Positions 45,584-53,987 of a DNA stretch of 64,000 bases are shown piece after piece. The first letter of the stretch is position 1; the number at the start of each line of letters is the position of its first letter. The notes below the pieces were generated by a model. The model had not been told where the DNA came from and searched no databases. It saw only the letters and a program-made list of their open reading frames with translations. This stretch comes from Actinomadura harenae (GTDB lineage: Bacteria > Actinomycetota > Actinomycetes > Streptosporangiales > Streptosporangiaceae). The position numbers and the translations under genes were made by a program. The DNA lies in contig NZ_RFFG01000012.1 of assembly GCF_003696215.1 (NCBI RefSeq), positions 1 through 64,000 of the forward strand. The letters are read 5' to 3'.

Positions 45584-45706
45584 GACAGCGCTGCCCCTCC
45601 CCGTTGACGACCTGGACCCCCACCGGCCACGCGGCGGTCAGCCAATCGTCACCCCGAACCGGCACCTCGCCGACACCTCTGGCCGCGATCGGCCGTCCGG
45701 GTTTGT

Positions 45707-45733
45707 CCACATCGGGTGGATGGTCCGATGTGG
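45707..45733 (-). terminator. hairpin after the zinc-ribbon protein gene
   Basis: Perfect 9-bp stem (CCACATCGG with CCGATGTGG), 9-base loop, 7 bases after the minus-strand stop; no T-tract. Confidence 0.5.
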
Positions 45734-45739
45734 GGGCGC

Positions 45740-46057
45740 TCAGTAGCGGGGGGCGTTGCGGGAGCGGACGGTGTTGGGCGCGCGCCGCGAACGGGCCTGC
45801 CAGCAGGGACGATGCCAGTGGCGGCGGTCGTCCGCCCCGCCGGGACCGGAGGGCCACGCCACGATGTGCCCGACTCCGGCCGGGATGAGCTGGTCGCAGC
45901 CGGGGCAGCGGTACGCCTTGGCCGCGTTCGCCCCGGCGACCGTCCGGACGTGCCACTCGCCGTCCGGGGCGTCCTCGGTGTCGTCCGCCCAGGACGCGCC
46001 ACCCCCGCCGGGACCACGACGGTCCGGCGAATTGCGGCGGTTTTTCCGGGGGCTCAT
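45740..46057 (-). CDS. small zinc-ribbon-like protein
   Basis: 105 residues, basic at both ends. Possible metal site YRCPGCDQLIPAGVGHIVAW then HWHRPCW. Actinobacterial relatives are often labelled ATP/GTP-binding, but no P-loop is present. Function unknown. Confidence 0.7.
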   Translation of the reverse strand: MSPRKNRRNSPDRRGPGGGGASWADDTEDAPDGEWHVRTVAGANAAKAYRCPGCDQLIPAGVGHIVAWPSGPGGADDRRHWHRPCWQARSRRAPNTVRSRNAPRY

Positions 46058-46081
46058 GAGATCAAGGATAAAGGCGCGCGC

Positions 46082-46148
46082 GGGGTGCGGGTCCTCCCGT
46101 GAAGCGGGGTGCGGGTCCTCCCGTGAAGCGGGGTGCGGGTCCTCCCGC
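46082..46148. repeat. 24-bp tandem repeat, 2.8 copies
   Basis: Units at 46082-46105, 46106-46129 and a partial 46130-46148, lying between the zinc-ribbon gene start and the terminator of the dehydrogenase gene. Non-coding. Confidence 0.85.
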
Positions 46149-46159
46149 GAGAGGTGGCA

Positions 46160-46191
46160 CGGGCCCGCCCCGGCGAGCAGGGGCGGGCCCG
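46160..46191 (-). terminator. terminator of the 3-hydroxyacyl-CoA dehydrogenase gene
   Basis: Perfect 12-bp stem (46160-46171 with 46180-46191), 8-base loop, 8 bases after the stop; no T-run. Confidence 0.65.
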
Positions 46192-46199
46192 CAGGGGTG

Positions 46200-47699
46200 T
46201 CAGCGGAAGGTGAGGCCGAGGTCCCACTGCTCGCGGAGGCGGTCGGAGACGGCGGAGTTCGCCTCGTCCGGGTCGTACTCGAGCTGGTCGAGGGCGCGGC
46301 CGATGCCGAGGCGGTCGATCTCGGCGATCGGGCCGGCCGGGTAGCCGCAGCCCAGGGTCATCGCGGCGTCGATCGCGTCGGCGTCGGCGTAACCGGCGTC
46401 CAGCATCGCGACGGCGTCGTTGATGTACGGGAAGCGCAGCGCGTCCACGATGTAACCGCGGCGGGCCCGGCAGCGGACCGGGGTGAGGCCGAGGGCCGCG
46501 ACCAGTGCGGCGGCGCGCTCGGCGGCGGCGGGCGGGGTCACCGGGGTGAGGCCGATCTCGACGAGCGGACGGTCCTTCTCGGGCTTGTGCGCGGCGAGCG
46601 CGCCACCGCCGGTCAGGCCGCCGTCGCTGAGGACGATCGCGCCCCGCTTCACCCGGGCCTCGATGGACGCCACGTCGGCGTCCTCGCCGGACGCCACGAC
46701 CAGGTCGGCGTTCTCGACCTTGGCGGTCGGGGCCCCGGCGGCGGACGCGGCGGCCGCGAACGCGCGGCTCAGCGGCTCGTCCCCGACGATCGCGACGGAC
46801 GGGACCGGGCCGCCGGTCGCCTCCTCGGCGTCCGCGGCGGTCTCGTAGGAATGGAAACCGCGCCCGGTCTTGCGGCCGAGCAGCCCGGCGGTGACCAGCT
46901 CGCGCAGCACCGGCGCGGGCGCGTGACGCCGGTCACGGGTCTCGGCGTGGATCGCCTCGAGGACCTCCAGGCAGGTGTCCAGGCCGATCAGGTCCATGAG
47001 CGTGAACGGGCCCATCGGGAGCCCGCCGCCCGCGGTCATGGCGGTGTCGATGTCGTCCCGCGTCGCGTGCCTGGTCTCCAGCATGGACGCGGCGTCGTTG
47101 AGGTAGCCGAACAGCAGCCGGTTCGCGACGAACCCGGCGCGGTCGCCGATCACGACCGGGGTCTTGCCGAGACCCTCGCCCAGGGCCGCGACGCGGTCCA
47201 CGGCGCCGTCCTCGGTCAGGACGGTGCCGATCACCTCGACCAGCTTCATGACCGGCGCGGGGTTGAAGAAGTGGACGCCGACGACCTTGGCCGGACGGCC
47301 CGTCGCGGCGGCGATCGCCGTCACCGACAGCGAGGACGTGTTGGTCGCGAGGATCGCGTCGTCCCGGACGACCTTGTCCAGCTCGGCGAACACCTTGTGC
47401 TTCAGGTCGAGCCGCTCCGGCACGGCCTCCACGACCAAGTCGCAGTCGGAGAGGTCGCCGAAGTCGGTGGTCAGCTCGATCCGGTCGAGGATCTCCCGCC
47501 GCCCGTCCTCGGTCAGCCTGCCGCGCTTCACCGCCCGTCCGGTGGACTTCTCCAGGTGCCCGCGCCCGCGGTCCAGCGCGTCCTGGTTGATCTCTACGCC
47601 GACGACGGCGAGGCCGCCGCGCGCCAGCACCTCCGCGATGCCCGCACCCATGGTGCCGAGCCCGACGACTCCGACCCTGCTGAACGAACCCTCACTCAT
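46200..47699 (-). CDS. 3-hydroxyacyl-CoA dehydrogenase with two C-terminal domains
   Basis: 499 residues. NAD site [20 protein letters not shown], catalytic region [17 protein letters not shown], first C-terminal domain with [18 protein letters not shown], then a second copy with [20 protein letters not shown]. The duplicated C-terminal domain is the PaaH-like long form. Acts in beta-oxidation or aromatic acyl-CoA degradation. Confidence 0.92.
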   Translation of the reverse strand: MSEGSFSRVGVVGLGTMGAGIAEVLARGGLAVVGVEINQDALDRGRGHLEKSTGRAVKRGRLTEDGRREILDRIELTTDFGDLSDCDLVVEAVPERLDLKHKVFAELDKVVRDDAILATNTSSLSVTAIAAATGRPAKVVGVHFFNPAPVMKLVEVIGTVLTEDGAVDRVAALGEGLGKTPVVIGDRAGFVANRLLFGYLNDAASMLETRHATRDDIDTAMTAGGGLPMGPFTLMDLIGLDTCLEVLEAIHAETRDRRHAPAPVLRELVTAGLLGRKTGRGFHSYETAADAEEATGGPVPSVAIVGDEPLSRAFAAAASAAGAPTAKVENADLVVASGEDADVASIEARVKRGAIVLSDGGLTGGGALAAHKPEKDRPLVEIGLTPVTPPAAAERAAALVAALGLTPVRCRARRGYIVDALRFPYINDAVAMLDAGYADADAIDAAMTLGCGYPAGPIAEIDRLGIGRALDQLEYDPDEANSAVSDRLREQWDLGLTFR

Positions 47700-47832
47700 G
47701 GACGGCAGTGTCCCAGAAGCCCCGGGCCGTCCGGGACGGGGGCGTCGGCTCGGGACCGCCCCCCTCCCCGTCCGGCGGGCGGGGTCCGCCCCGCCGCGGC
47801 CCCGGCTTCGCCACCCTGCGCACGGCGGCCCC

Positions 47833-48015
47833 TCAGCGGGCGTGGACGGTGTGCCGGCGCCGCGGACGCCACGGCGCCGCCGTCACCAGGGCCTCGGCGT
47901 CCCGCCGCTCGATCGCCTTCTTGGCCTCCACCGCGTCCCGCTCCTCCCGCGCGAACTCCCGAAGCTCCCGCGCCCGCTCCCGCATCACCGCGTACATCAC
48001 GTCGTTGTGGAACAT
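47833..48015 (-). CDS. small charged helical protein
   Basis: 60 residues, Glu/Arg-rich helix ([22 protein letters not shown]) with a basic end. GGGAAGAGGG precedes ATG 48015. Function unknown; supported only by the ribosome binding site and helical pattern. Confidence 0.45.
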   Translation of the reverse strand: MFHNDVMYAVMRERARELREFAREERDAVEAKKAIERRDAEALVTAAPWRPRRRHTVHAR

Positions 48016-48169
48016 CCGAGCCCTCTTCCCTCAAGCGCCGGGCCACCTGGCCCCGACACCCTCGAGATTCGCCCTAAGCCCCCACCCCCCACATCGGCAC
48101 AACGCCCTAAGTCCCACCCCCCGGACGCCTTAGGCGGGCCGTTCGGGCGCGGGAGGGCCGTGGGGTCAC

Positions 48170-48175
48170 TAAGCT
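48170..48175 (+). promoter_or_regulatory. -10 box, possible leaderless promoter of nucS
   Basis: TAAGCT, then 8 bases, then GTG 48184. Confidence 0.35.
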
Positions 48176-48183
48176 CGGCGGAC

Positions 48184-48864
48184 GTGCGTCTCGTTATCGC
48201 CCGGTGCAGCGTGGACTACGCCGGCAAGCTCACCGCCCATCTGCCCTCCGCCGTCCGGCTGATCATGGTGAAGGCGGACGGAAGCGTGTCCATTCACGCC
48301 GACGACCGTGCCTACAAGCCGTTGAACTGGATGAATCCGCCGTGCTCGCTGCGGGAGGAGCCGTTCGACGAGAACGGCGCCGTCGCGCGGTGGACGGTCA
48401 CCCACACCAAGTCGGGTGAGCGGCTGATCCTCACGATCGAGGAGGTGCTGCTCGACCACGGGCACGAGCTGGGGCCGGACCCGGGGCTGGTCAAGGACGG
48501 CGTCGAGGCGCACCTCCAGGAGCTGCTGGCCGAGCACATCGGGACGCTCGGGAACGGCTACTCGCTCGTCCGCCGGGAGTACCCGACCGCGATCGGGCCC
48601 GTGGACATCCTGTGCCGGGACGCCGGGGGCGCGACGGTCGCGGTGGAGATCAAGCGGCGCGGGGAGATCGACGGGGTCGAGCAGCTCACGCGGTACCTGG
48701 AGCTGCTGAACCGGGATCCGCTGCTCGCGCCGGTCCGCGGGGTGTTCGCCGCGCAGGAGATCCGGCCGCAGGCGCGGGTGCTCGCGACCGACCGCGGGAT
48801 CGACTGCGTGACGCTCGACTACGACGCGCTGCGCGGCATCGAGCACGAGGGCACCCTCTTCTGA
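48184..48864 (+). CDS. nucS: endonuclease NucS
   Basis: 226 residues. Mismatch-specific endonuclease that replaces MutS-MutL repair in most Actinobacteria. The N-terminal domain begins [20 protein letters not shown]; the C-terminal PD-(D/E)XK nuclease has GPVDILCRD and [23 protein letters not shown] start at leaderless spacing. Confidence 0.95.
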   Translation: MRLVIARCSVDYAGKLTAHLPSAVRLIMVKADGSVSIHADDRAYKPLNWMNPPCSLREEPFDENGAVARWTVTHTKSGERLILTIEEVLLDHGHELGPDPGLVKDGVEAHLQELLAEHIGTLGNGYSLVRREYPTAIGPVDILCRDAGGATVAVEIKRRGEIDGVEQLTRYLELLNRDPLLAPVRGVFAAQEIRPQARVLATDRGIDCVTLDYDALRGIEHEGTLF

Positions 48865-48878
48865 GCCATCATGAGCTC

Positions 48879-49277
48879 ATGAACGCAATCGCCGCAGGCA
48901 CCTTCGACATCGAGGCGTGGGACGACGAGAAGCCCTACGACGAGCGGGGCGACCGGAAGCTCACCAAGGTCCGGGTGCGCAAGACGTTCCACGGCGACCT
49001 GGTCGGGACGAGCGTCACCGACCTGATCACCGTGGAGACGGGGGTCGGGCCCGCGGCGTACGTCGGCGTGGAGACCGTGGAGGGGATCCTGCACGGCCGG
49101 GAGGGCTCGTTCGTGCTCCAGCACAGCGCGGGCAGCGACGGGGACGCGCAGTGGCTGCGCTGGCTGATCGTCCCGACGTCCGGGACCGGGGAGCTCGCGG
49201 GGATCCGCGGTGAGGGCAGGATCACGGCCCTCCCGGACGGCACGCACGAGTGGGATCTCGATTACACCCTCGGCTGA
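48879..49277 (+). CDS. DUF3224 protein
   Basis: 132 residues, predicted small beta-barrel: TFDIEAWDDEKPYDERGDRK, LQHSAGSDGDAQWLRWLIVP and the C-terminal HEWDLDYTL. Function unknown. It begins 14 bases after the nucS stop and is probably co-transcribed. Confidence 0.8.
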   Translation: MNAIAAGTFDIEAWDDEKPYDERGDRKLTKVRVRKTFHGDLVGTSVTDLITVETGVGPAAYVGVETVEGILHGREGSFVLQHSAGSDGDAQWLRWLIVPTSGTGELAGIRGEGRITALPDGTHEWDLDYTLG

Positions 49278-49329
49278 TCCGCCGGCCCGCACGTCGCGCG
49301 CGTGCGGGCCGCGGCTTTTCCCGAGGCCG

Positions 49330-49335
49330 TACGCT
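49330..49335 (+). promoter_or_regulatory. -10 box, possible leaderless promoter
   Basis: TACGCT, then 6 bases, then ATG 49342 of the TetR gene. Confidence 0.35.
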
Positions 49336-49341
49336 TCGGGC

Positions 49342-49938
49342 ATGTCCCCTGGGGTTCCGGCGGCCTCCGCCGAGCGCGCTCGCGAGCGGATCATCGACGC
49401 CGCCGAGGAGTGCTTCCAGCGGTTCGGCGTCGCGAAGACGACGGTCGAGGACATCGCCGCGGCGGCGGGACTGTCGCGGGCCACGGTGTACCGGGCGATG
49501 AGCGGCGGGCGGGACGAGCTGATCCTGGCGGTCGTGCTGCGGAGCCTGCGCCGGTTCCTGGACGTCCTGGCCGAGCGGCTGGGCCGGGAGCGGTCGGTGC
49601 CGGACGCGATCGTCGAGGGGACGCTGTCGGCGGTGGCGTTCGTCCGGGCCGAGCCGACGATCGCGCGGCTGCTGGTGCCGGAGGCGGCCGGGCACATGCA
49701 GGCGGCGGTCGCGAGCGCGGGCGAGCAGGTGCTCGCGGTGTGCGCGGACCATGTCCGGCCGCACTTCGAGGCGGCGCAGCGGCTGCGGCTCGTCCGCCCG
49801 GACATCGACGTCGAGGGCACGGTCGAGTTCCTGTTCCGGATGATCACGTCGCTGATCGTCATGGACCGGGACCGCGACGAGGAGGCGACGCGGGACTTCC
49901 TGCGCACGTACGCGGTGCCGGCGATCGCGGCGTCCTGA
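49342..49938 (+). CDS. TetR-family regulator
   Basis: 198 residues. DNA-binding domain with RIIDAAEECFQRFGVAKTTV and DIAAAAGLSRATVYRAM. The ligand domain is not assignable. Target unclear: the flanking genes are DUF3224 and a site-2 protease on the same strand. Confidence 0.88.
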   Translation: MSPGVPAASAERARERIIDAAEECFQRFGVAKTTVEDIAAAAGLSRATVYRAMSGGRDELILAVVLRSLRRFLDVLAERLGRERSVPDAIVEGTLSAVAFVRAEPTIARLLVPEAAGHMQAAVASAGEQVLAVCADHVRPHFEAAQRLRLVRPDIDVEGTVEFLFRMITSLIVMDRDRDEEATRDFLRTYAVPAIAAS

Positions 49939-50031
49939 GCACGGTGGGCCCGTCCCGCGACCGACACGGGGCACACGCGGGACGCGGTACCGTCGAATCC
50001 GTCGGGAACGACCGGGGGAGGACGGCTGAGG

Positions 50032-50847
50032 ATGGGCTCGGTGCACCACATGCGGGGCCGGGGAGCGGTGCGTCCGAGCCCCGTGTTCCTCGTGATCTGC
50101 GCGGCCACCGTGCTGTGCGGGCTGATCGCCTGGCGGTACGGCGAGATCACGATGAACCTGCTGGAGACCAGGTTCGAGGCGGGCCGCATCGCGGTGTTCG
50201 GGTTCGTGATCGCGGGCTGGGTGCTGTCGCTGTGCCTGCACGAGTTCGGGCACGCCTACCTGGCGTACCGGGCGGGTGACCACAGCGTCGCGACGCGGGG
50301 GTACCTGACGCTGAACCCGGCGCGCTACACCGACCCGCTCCTGAGCTTCGCGATCCCCGTGCTGTTCATCCTGCTCGGCGGGATCGGGCTGCCGGGCGGC
50401 GCGGTCTGGATCGACCGGTCGCGGATCCAGGGCAAGTGGCGGCACAGCCTGGTCTCGGCGGCGGGGCCGCTGAGCAACGTGCTGCTGGCGATCATGCTGG
50501 CGGTCGTCTACCGGAACTTCGCGTCCGGCGAGCACGGGATCTTCTGGTCGGGCGTCGCGTTCCTGGCGTTCCTCCAGGTCACGGCCGCGCTGCTGAACCT
50601 GCTGCCGATCCCCGGCCTGGACGGCTTCGGGATCGTCGAGCCGTACCTGCCGCCGCGCTGGGTGAACCAGGTGAGCGCGTACGGCGGCTACATGTTCCTG
50701 CTGGTCATCGCGCTGCTGTGGGTCGGGCCGATCAACCGCGCGTTCTTCGGGCTCGTCACGCACATCACGAACACGATCGGGCTGAACGAGCCGATGATCC
50801 AGATCGGGCACGCGGTGTTCCAGTTCTGGAAGGGCCTGAGCTTCTAG
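50032..50847 (+). CDS. site-2 protease (M50) membrane metallopeptidase
   Basis: 271 residues with about six helices. Zinc motif LCLHEFGHAYLAY and the third ligand in NLLPIPGLDGFG. Cleaves within membranes, possibly releasing a regulator. No PDZ domain. ATG 50032 or 50050. Its end overlaps the convergent TetR gene by 4 bases. Confidence 0.88.
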   Translation: MGSVHHMRGRGAVRPSPVFLVICAATVLCGLIAWRYGEITMNLLETRFEAGRIAVFGFVIAGWVLSLCLHEFGHAYLAYRAGDHSVATRGYLTLNPARYTDPLLSFAIPVLFILLGGIGLPGGAVWIDRSRIQGKWRHSLVSAAGPLSNVLLAIMLAVVYRNFASGEHGIFWSGVAFLAFLQVTAALLNLLPIPGLDGFGIVEPYLPPRWVNQVSAYGGYMFLLVIALLWVGPINRAFFGLVTHITNTIGLNEPMIQIGHAVFQFWKGLSF

Positions 50848-51554
50848 GGCTCCTCGCCGTCCGGCGCGGGTTCCGCCGGGTGGGTCGCGGGTTCCGCCAG
50901 GTAGGTGATGACGCGGCGCAGCTGGTCGGCGTAGCGGGCGCGGAACTCCGGTGACGTGGCGTCCATCCCGGCCACGTAGCGGACGAGGTTCGGCATCGTC
51001 GTCGGGATCGAGACGGCGGCCATCATCATGAGCATGACCATCGCGGGGTCGAGGTCGGACGCGAGTTCGCCCTCGGCCTGGCGACGGCGCAGGTCGGACA
51101 GGTCCTCGCGGCCGCCGGGCAGCTCGGCGTAGTCGCCCGTCAGGCCCATCCACGCGTTCAGCCGGGTCGCGCGCGGCTCGTCCATCGAGTGCTCGAGGTA
51201 GCGGACGATCAGGTCCGGCAGCGGGACGTCCGGGGTGGCGAACTCGGCCTCGCGCTCGTGCCAGCTGCTGCCGAGCTCGGCGTACAGGCCGGCCTTGCCG
51301 CCGTAGTAGTAGCTGATGAGCTGCTTGTTCACCCCGGCGCGGTCGGCGATGTCCTGGATGCGGGCGCCCGCGTAGCCCTTGGCGGAGAACTCCTCGAGCG
51401 CCGCGTCGAGCAGCAGCCGCCTGGACCGTTCGGCGTCGAGCTTGCGTTCTCCGCCGCGCGGCGCGCGGCGGCGCTTCCCGCCGCCTTCCGCGGACGCGCC
51501 CGCTCCCCCGTCCTCCGGCGCGTCGCCACGGGCGTTCCGTCCTGCGTCCTTCAT
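50844..51554 (-). CDS. TetR-family regulator, divergent from the NmrA-like gene
   Basis: 236 residues. A charged 40-residue leader, then the helix-turn-helix LLLDAALEEFSAKGYAGARI and IADRAGVNKQLISYYYGGK, then a TetR_C domain. The intergenic region with 51660 has two palindromes (51577-51594 and 51599-51646), so it most likely represses both genes. Confidence 0.9.
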   Translation of the reverse strand: MKDAGRNARGDAPEDGGAGASAEGGGKRRRAPRGGERKLDAERSRRLLLDAALEEFSAKGYAGARIQDIADRAGVNKQLISYYYGGKAGLYAELGSSWHEREAEFATPDVPLPDLIVRYLEHSMDEPRATRLNAWMGLTGDYAELPGGREDLSDLRRRQAEGELASDLDPAMVMLMMMAAVSIPTTMPNLVRYVAGMDATSPEFRARYADQLRRVITYLAEPATHPAEPAPDGEEP

Positions 51555-51576
51555 GGCCTCATGGTAGCCAACCCTT

Positions 51577-51594
51577 CAACCATCTAGTTGGTTG
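51577..51594. promoter_or_regulatory. operator-like palindrome near the TetR gene start
   Basis: CAACCA-tctagt-TGGTTG, with a CTAG centre, 23 bases upstream of the TetR start codon. Confidence 0.55.
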
Positions 51595-51598
51595 ACAA

Positions 51599-51646
51599 CT
51601 TCATCCGTTCGGTTGAACATGCTCATGTTCAACCGAACGGATGAAG
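51599..51646. promoter_or_regulatory. 48-bp near-perfect palindrome, likely TetR operator
   Basis: Two perfect 23-base arms (51599-51621 and 51624-51646) around a 2-base centre. It touches the ribosome binding site of the NmrA-like gene. It is longer than a usual single TetR operator, so it may bind two dimers. Confidence 0.65.
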
Positions 51647-51659
51647 AGGAGATCCCGTC

Positions 51660-52481
51660 ATGTTCCTGATCACCGGAGCCACCGGCAACGTCGGCCGCCA
51701 CCTGGTCGCCGAGCTCGCCACCGCCGGGCACAAGGTCCGCGCGCTCTCGCGCGATCCCGCCTCGGCGCGCTTCCCGACCGGCGTCGAGGTCGCCGCGACC
51801 GAGGACCTCCCGCTGGACGGCGTGAGCGCCGTCTTCGTCAACCCGGCGGTGTTCTGGAACGGGTTCGGCGACCTGCTCGACCGCTGCCGCGAGCACGGCG
51901 TCCGGCGCGTGGTCATGCTGTCGTCGTCGTCCACCCTGGGCGCCGGACCGGACAACCCGATCGGCGAGTTCCACCTGGCCGCGGAGCAGGAGATCGAGGC
52001 GTCCGGACTGGAGTGGGCGTTCCCGCGTCCCGGCGCGTTCGACGCCAACGCCCTGAACTGGGCCCGGGAGATCCGCGCCGGCGGCGTCGTGGCCGGCCCG
52101 TACGCCGAGGCCGCGACCGCGCCCATCCACGAGCGCGACATCGCCGCCGTCTCCGCGGCCATGCTGACCAGGGACGACCTGGTCGGGACGCGTCCGGTGC
52201 TGTCCGGCCCCGAGTCGCTGACCTTCGTCGACCAGGCCCGGATCATCGGCGAGGCCCTCGGCAAGCACGTCCGCTACGAGGGGCTCTCCCGCGAGGACGC
52301 GCGCGCCGCGATGCTCGGCGGCGGCCACATGACGCCCGAGATCGCCGACTCCCTGCTGAACCTGTGGGCGAAGTACGTGGGCCGTCCCGCCGAGATCTCC
52401 CCCGAGGTCGAGCGCATCACCGGACGTCCGCCGCGCTCGTTCGCGGAGTGGGCGGCCGACAACGCCGACCGGTTCGCCTGA
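51660..52481 (+). CDS. NmrA-like NAD(P)-binding protein
   Basis: 273 residues; atypical short-chain dehydrogenase with the N-terminal GATGNVGRHLVAEL nucleotide motif and no Tyr-x3-Lys pair at the expected place. Related to NmrA/quinone reductase QorB-type proteins, so a redox or sensing role is possible. GAGGAG precedes ATG 51660. Controlled by the divergent TetR (inference). Confidence 0.85.
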   Translation: MFLITGATGNVGRHLVAELATAGHKVRALSRDPASARFPTGVEVAATEDLPLDGVSAVFVNPAVFWNGFGDLLDRCREHGVRRVVMLSSSSTLGAGPDNPIGEFHLAAEQEIEASGLEWAFPRPGAFDANALNWAREIRAGGVVAGPYAEAATAPIHERDIAAVSAAMLTRDDLVGTRPVLSGPESLTFVDQARIIGEALGKHVRYEGLSREDARAAMLGGGHMTPEIADSLLNLWAKYVGRPAEISPEVERITGRPPRSFAEWAADNADRFA

Positions 52482-52589
52482 CCGGTCGCCTGACCGGTTC
52501 GCTTGAGCGGTTCCCGCTCAGGCCCGCTCCGTCCCGCTCCGCCTCGTGAGGGCCGCCCGCGCCGCACTCCAGGCGGCCTCACGCGTGTT

Positions 52590-52643
52590 CCGGCCCCCGC
52601 GGGGGCCGGCTCGACGGCCGGTTCCCGTTCCCGGGACCGGCCG
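52590..52643. terminator. two hairpins between convergent genes
   Basis: A perfect 20-bp palindrome (52590-52609) and a second stem (52615-52643: 7 bp, a bulged T, 5 bp, TTCC loop). Confidence 0.6.
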
Positions 52644-52684
52644 TTCCCGTCGCCACTCCTTCGCGGCGCCATTCCTTCGCCGCG

Positions 52685-53221
52685 CTACTCCTTCACGGCG
52701 TCGCGCTCGGCCATCTCCCCGAGGACCCACTCGTACCACTCGCGGCGCATGGTCATGAAGCGCTTGCCGTACTCCATCGCCAGGCGGCCGTAGAACGACA
52801 GGTTCGCGTCGTCCCAGTTGATAGTGTTCTCGAGTTCGCCCAGGTCGGCGAGGCGCTTGTCGAGCGCGACGACCTGTTCGCGGACGAACCCGGCCGCCTC
52901 GTCCGGCTCGACCTGGCCGAGGAAGAACAGCCGCAGCAGGATCTCGTCCCGCCGCACGACCTTCGGAGGGACCTCCAGCAGCCAGCGCCGCAGCTCGCCG
53001 TGCCCCGCCTCGGTGACGCGGTACTCCTTACGCCCGCGTGGGCCCTCGCTCGCGACCTCGATGAAGCCGTCCGTGGTGAGCTTGTTGAGCTCGCCGTAGA
53101 GCTGGCTCTGCGTGGCCTGCCAGACGTTGCCCATCGTGATCTCGAACATCTTGAGCAGGTCGTAGCCGCTGGCCCCGTCCATCTCGACGAGCAGTCCCAG
53201 GGTGGCGTGTCGAAGGCTCAT
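52685..53221 (-). CDS. PadR-family regulator
   Basis: 178 residues. Winged helix starting SLRHATLGLLVEMDGASGYDL and PRGRKEYRVTEAGHGEL, then a C-terminal helical dimer domain of the PadR/vir type. ATG 53221 is the conserved start. Divergent from the membrane protein and carotenoid oxygenase genes; GACATGT repeats lie between. Confidence 0.9.
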   Translation of the reverse strand: MSLRHATLGLLVEMDGASGYDLLKMFEITMGNVWQATQSQLYGELNKLTTDGFIEVASEGPRGRKEYRVTEAGHGELRRWLLEVPPKVVRRDEILLRLFFLGQVEPDEAAGFVREQVVALDKRLADLGELENTINWDDANLSFYGRLAMEYGKRFMTMRREWYEWVLGEMAERDAVKE

Positions 53222-53244
53222 ATTCCAGATCATACACATCAGAG

Positions 53245-53297
53245 TTGACATGTCAGAAGTGGAGGGTCTACCTTCGACATGTCAGAACAGACATGTA
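53245..53297 (+). promoter_or_regulatory. promoter with three GACATGT operator sites
   Basis: TTGACA (53245-53250), 18-base spacer, TACCTT (53269-53274). GACATGTC at 53247-53254 and 53276-53283 and GACATGTA at 53290-53297 overlap the -35 box and flank the start site, as expected for PadR repression of 53326 and perhaps autorepression. Confidence 0.65.
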
Positions 53298-53325
53298 AGG
53301 CCCCCGGCCGGAAGGCGGCGCAACG

Positions 53326-53910
53326 ATGCTGAAGTACTACGGGCTCACGTTCCTCCCCTGGATCATCCTGGCCGTGGTCAGCGGCTTCAACGCGCAGGCC
53401 GGAGCGGCGGCGGGACTCGTCGCGGCGCTCGTCCTGCTGGCCGCCGACCTCCGCCGCGGACGCCGCTGGGACGCCCTGCTCCTCGAGATCTCCACGGCGG
53501 TCTTCCTGGCGGGCTTCACCGTCCTGGTCGTCGCCCTGCCGCACGCCGCGATCGTCCACTACGGCGCGTCCCTGTCGATCGGCTGGCTCGGCCTGACGGC
53601 GTGGGGCACGATCGCCGCCGGCATCCCGTTCACCGAGGGCATCGCCCGCCGCCAGGTCTCCGAGGAGATCGCCGCGACCGCGCTGTTCCACCGGATCGCC
53701 GTCGTCCTGACCAGCGTCTGGGCCGCCGCGTTCACCGTCTCGGCGACCATCCTCGGCCTCGTCCAGCACCTCGCGCCGCACCAGACCGGACTGCTGATCG
53801 CCGTCAAGGTCGCCTGCTTCACCGTCCCGGCCCTGTTCACCCGCTGGTACCCGGAGGTCGCGCGCAAGCGGTACTTCGAGGAGCACGGCATCGAGCAGCC
53901 CACCGCTTGA
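53326..53910 (+). CDS. multi-span membrane protein in the PadR cluster
   Basis: 194 residues, about five helices (YYGLTFLPWIILAVVSGF, GAAAGLVAALVLLAADL, ISTAVFLAGFTVLVVALP, LGLTAWGTIAAGIPF, VVLTSVWAAAFTVSATILGL). No recognised family. Immediately downstream of the GACATGT promoter, so it is the first gene of the regulated unit. Confidence 0.75.
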   Translation: MLKYYGLTFLPWIILAVVSGFNAQAGAAAGLVAALVLLAADLRRGRRWDALLLEISTAVFLAGFTVLVVALPHAAIVHYGASLSIGWLGLTAWGTIAAGIPFTEGIARRQVSEEIAATALFHRIAVVLTSVWAAAFTVSATILGLVQHLAPHQTGLLIAVKVACFTVPALFTRWYPEVARKRYFEEHGIEQPTA

Positions 53911-53987
53911 TTCCTCCGCCTGGTTCCTCTGCCTGATCCCTCCGCCCGACTCCTCCGCCCGACCTCGCCACTCCCCAGGAGAAGAGC

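Noticed and set aside
48075..48125. Imperfect direct repeat CGCCCTAAG upstream of nucS
   Set aside because: Two C-rich copies only, with no relation to the promoter position; left as composition bias.
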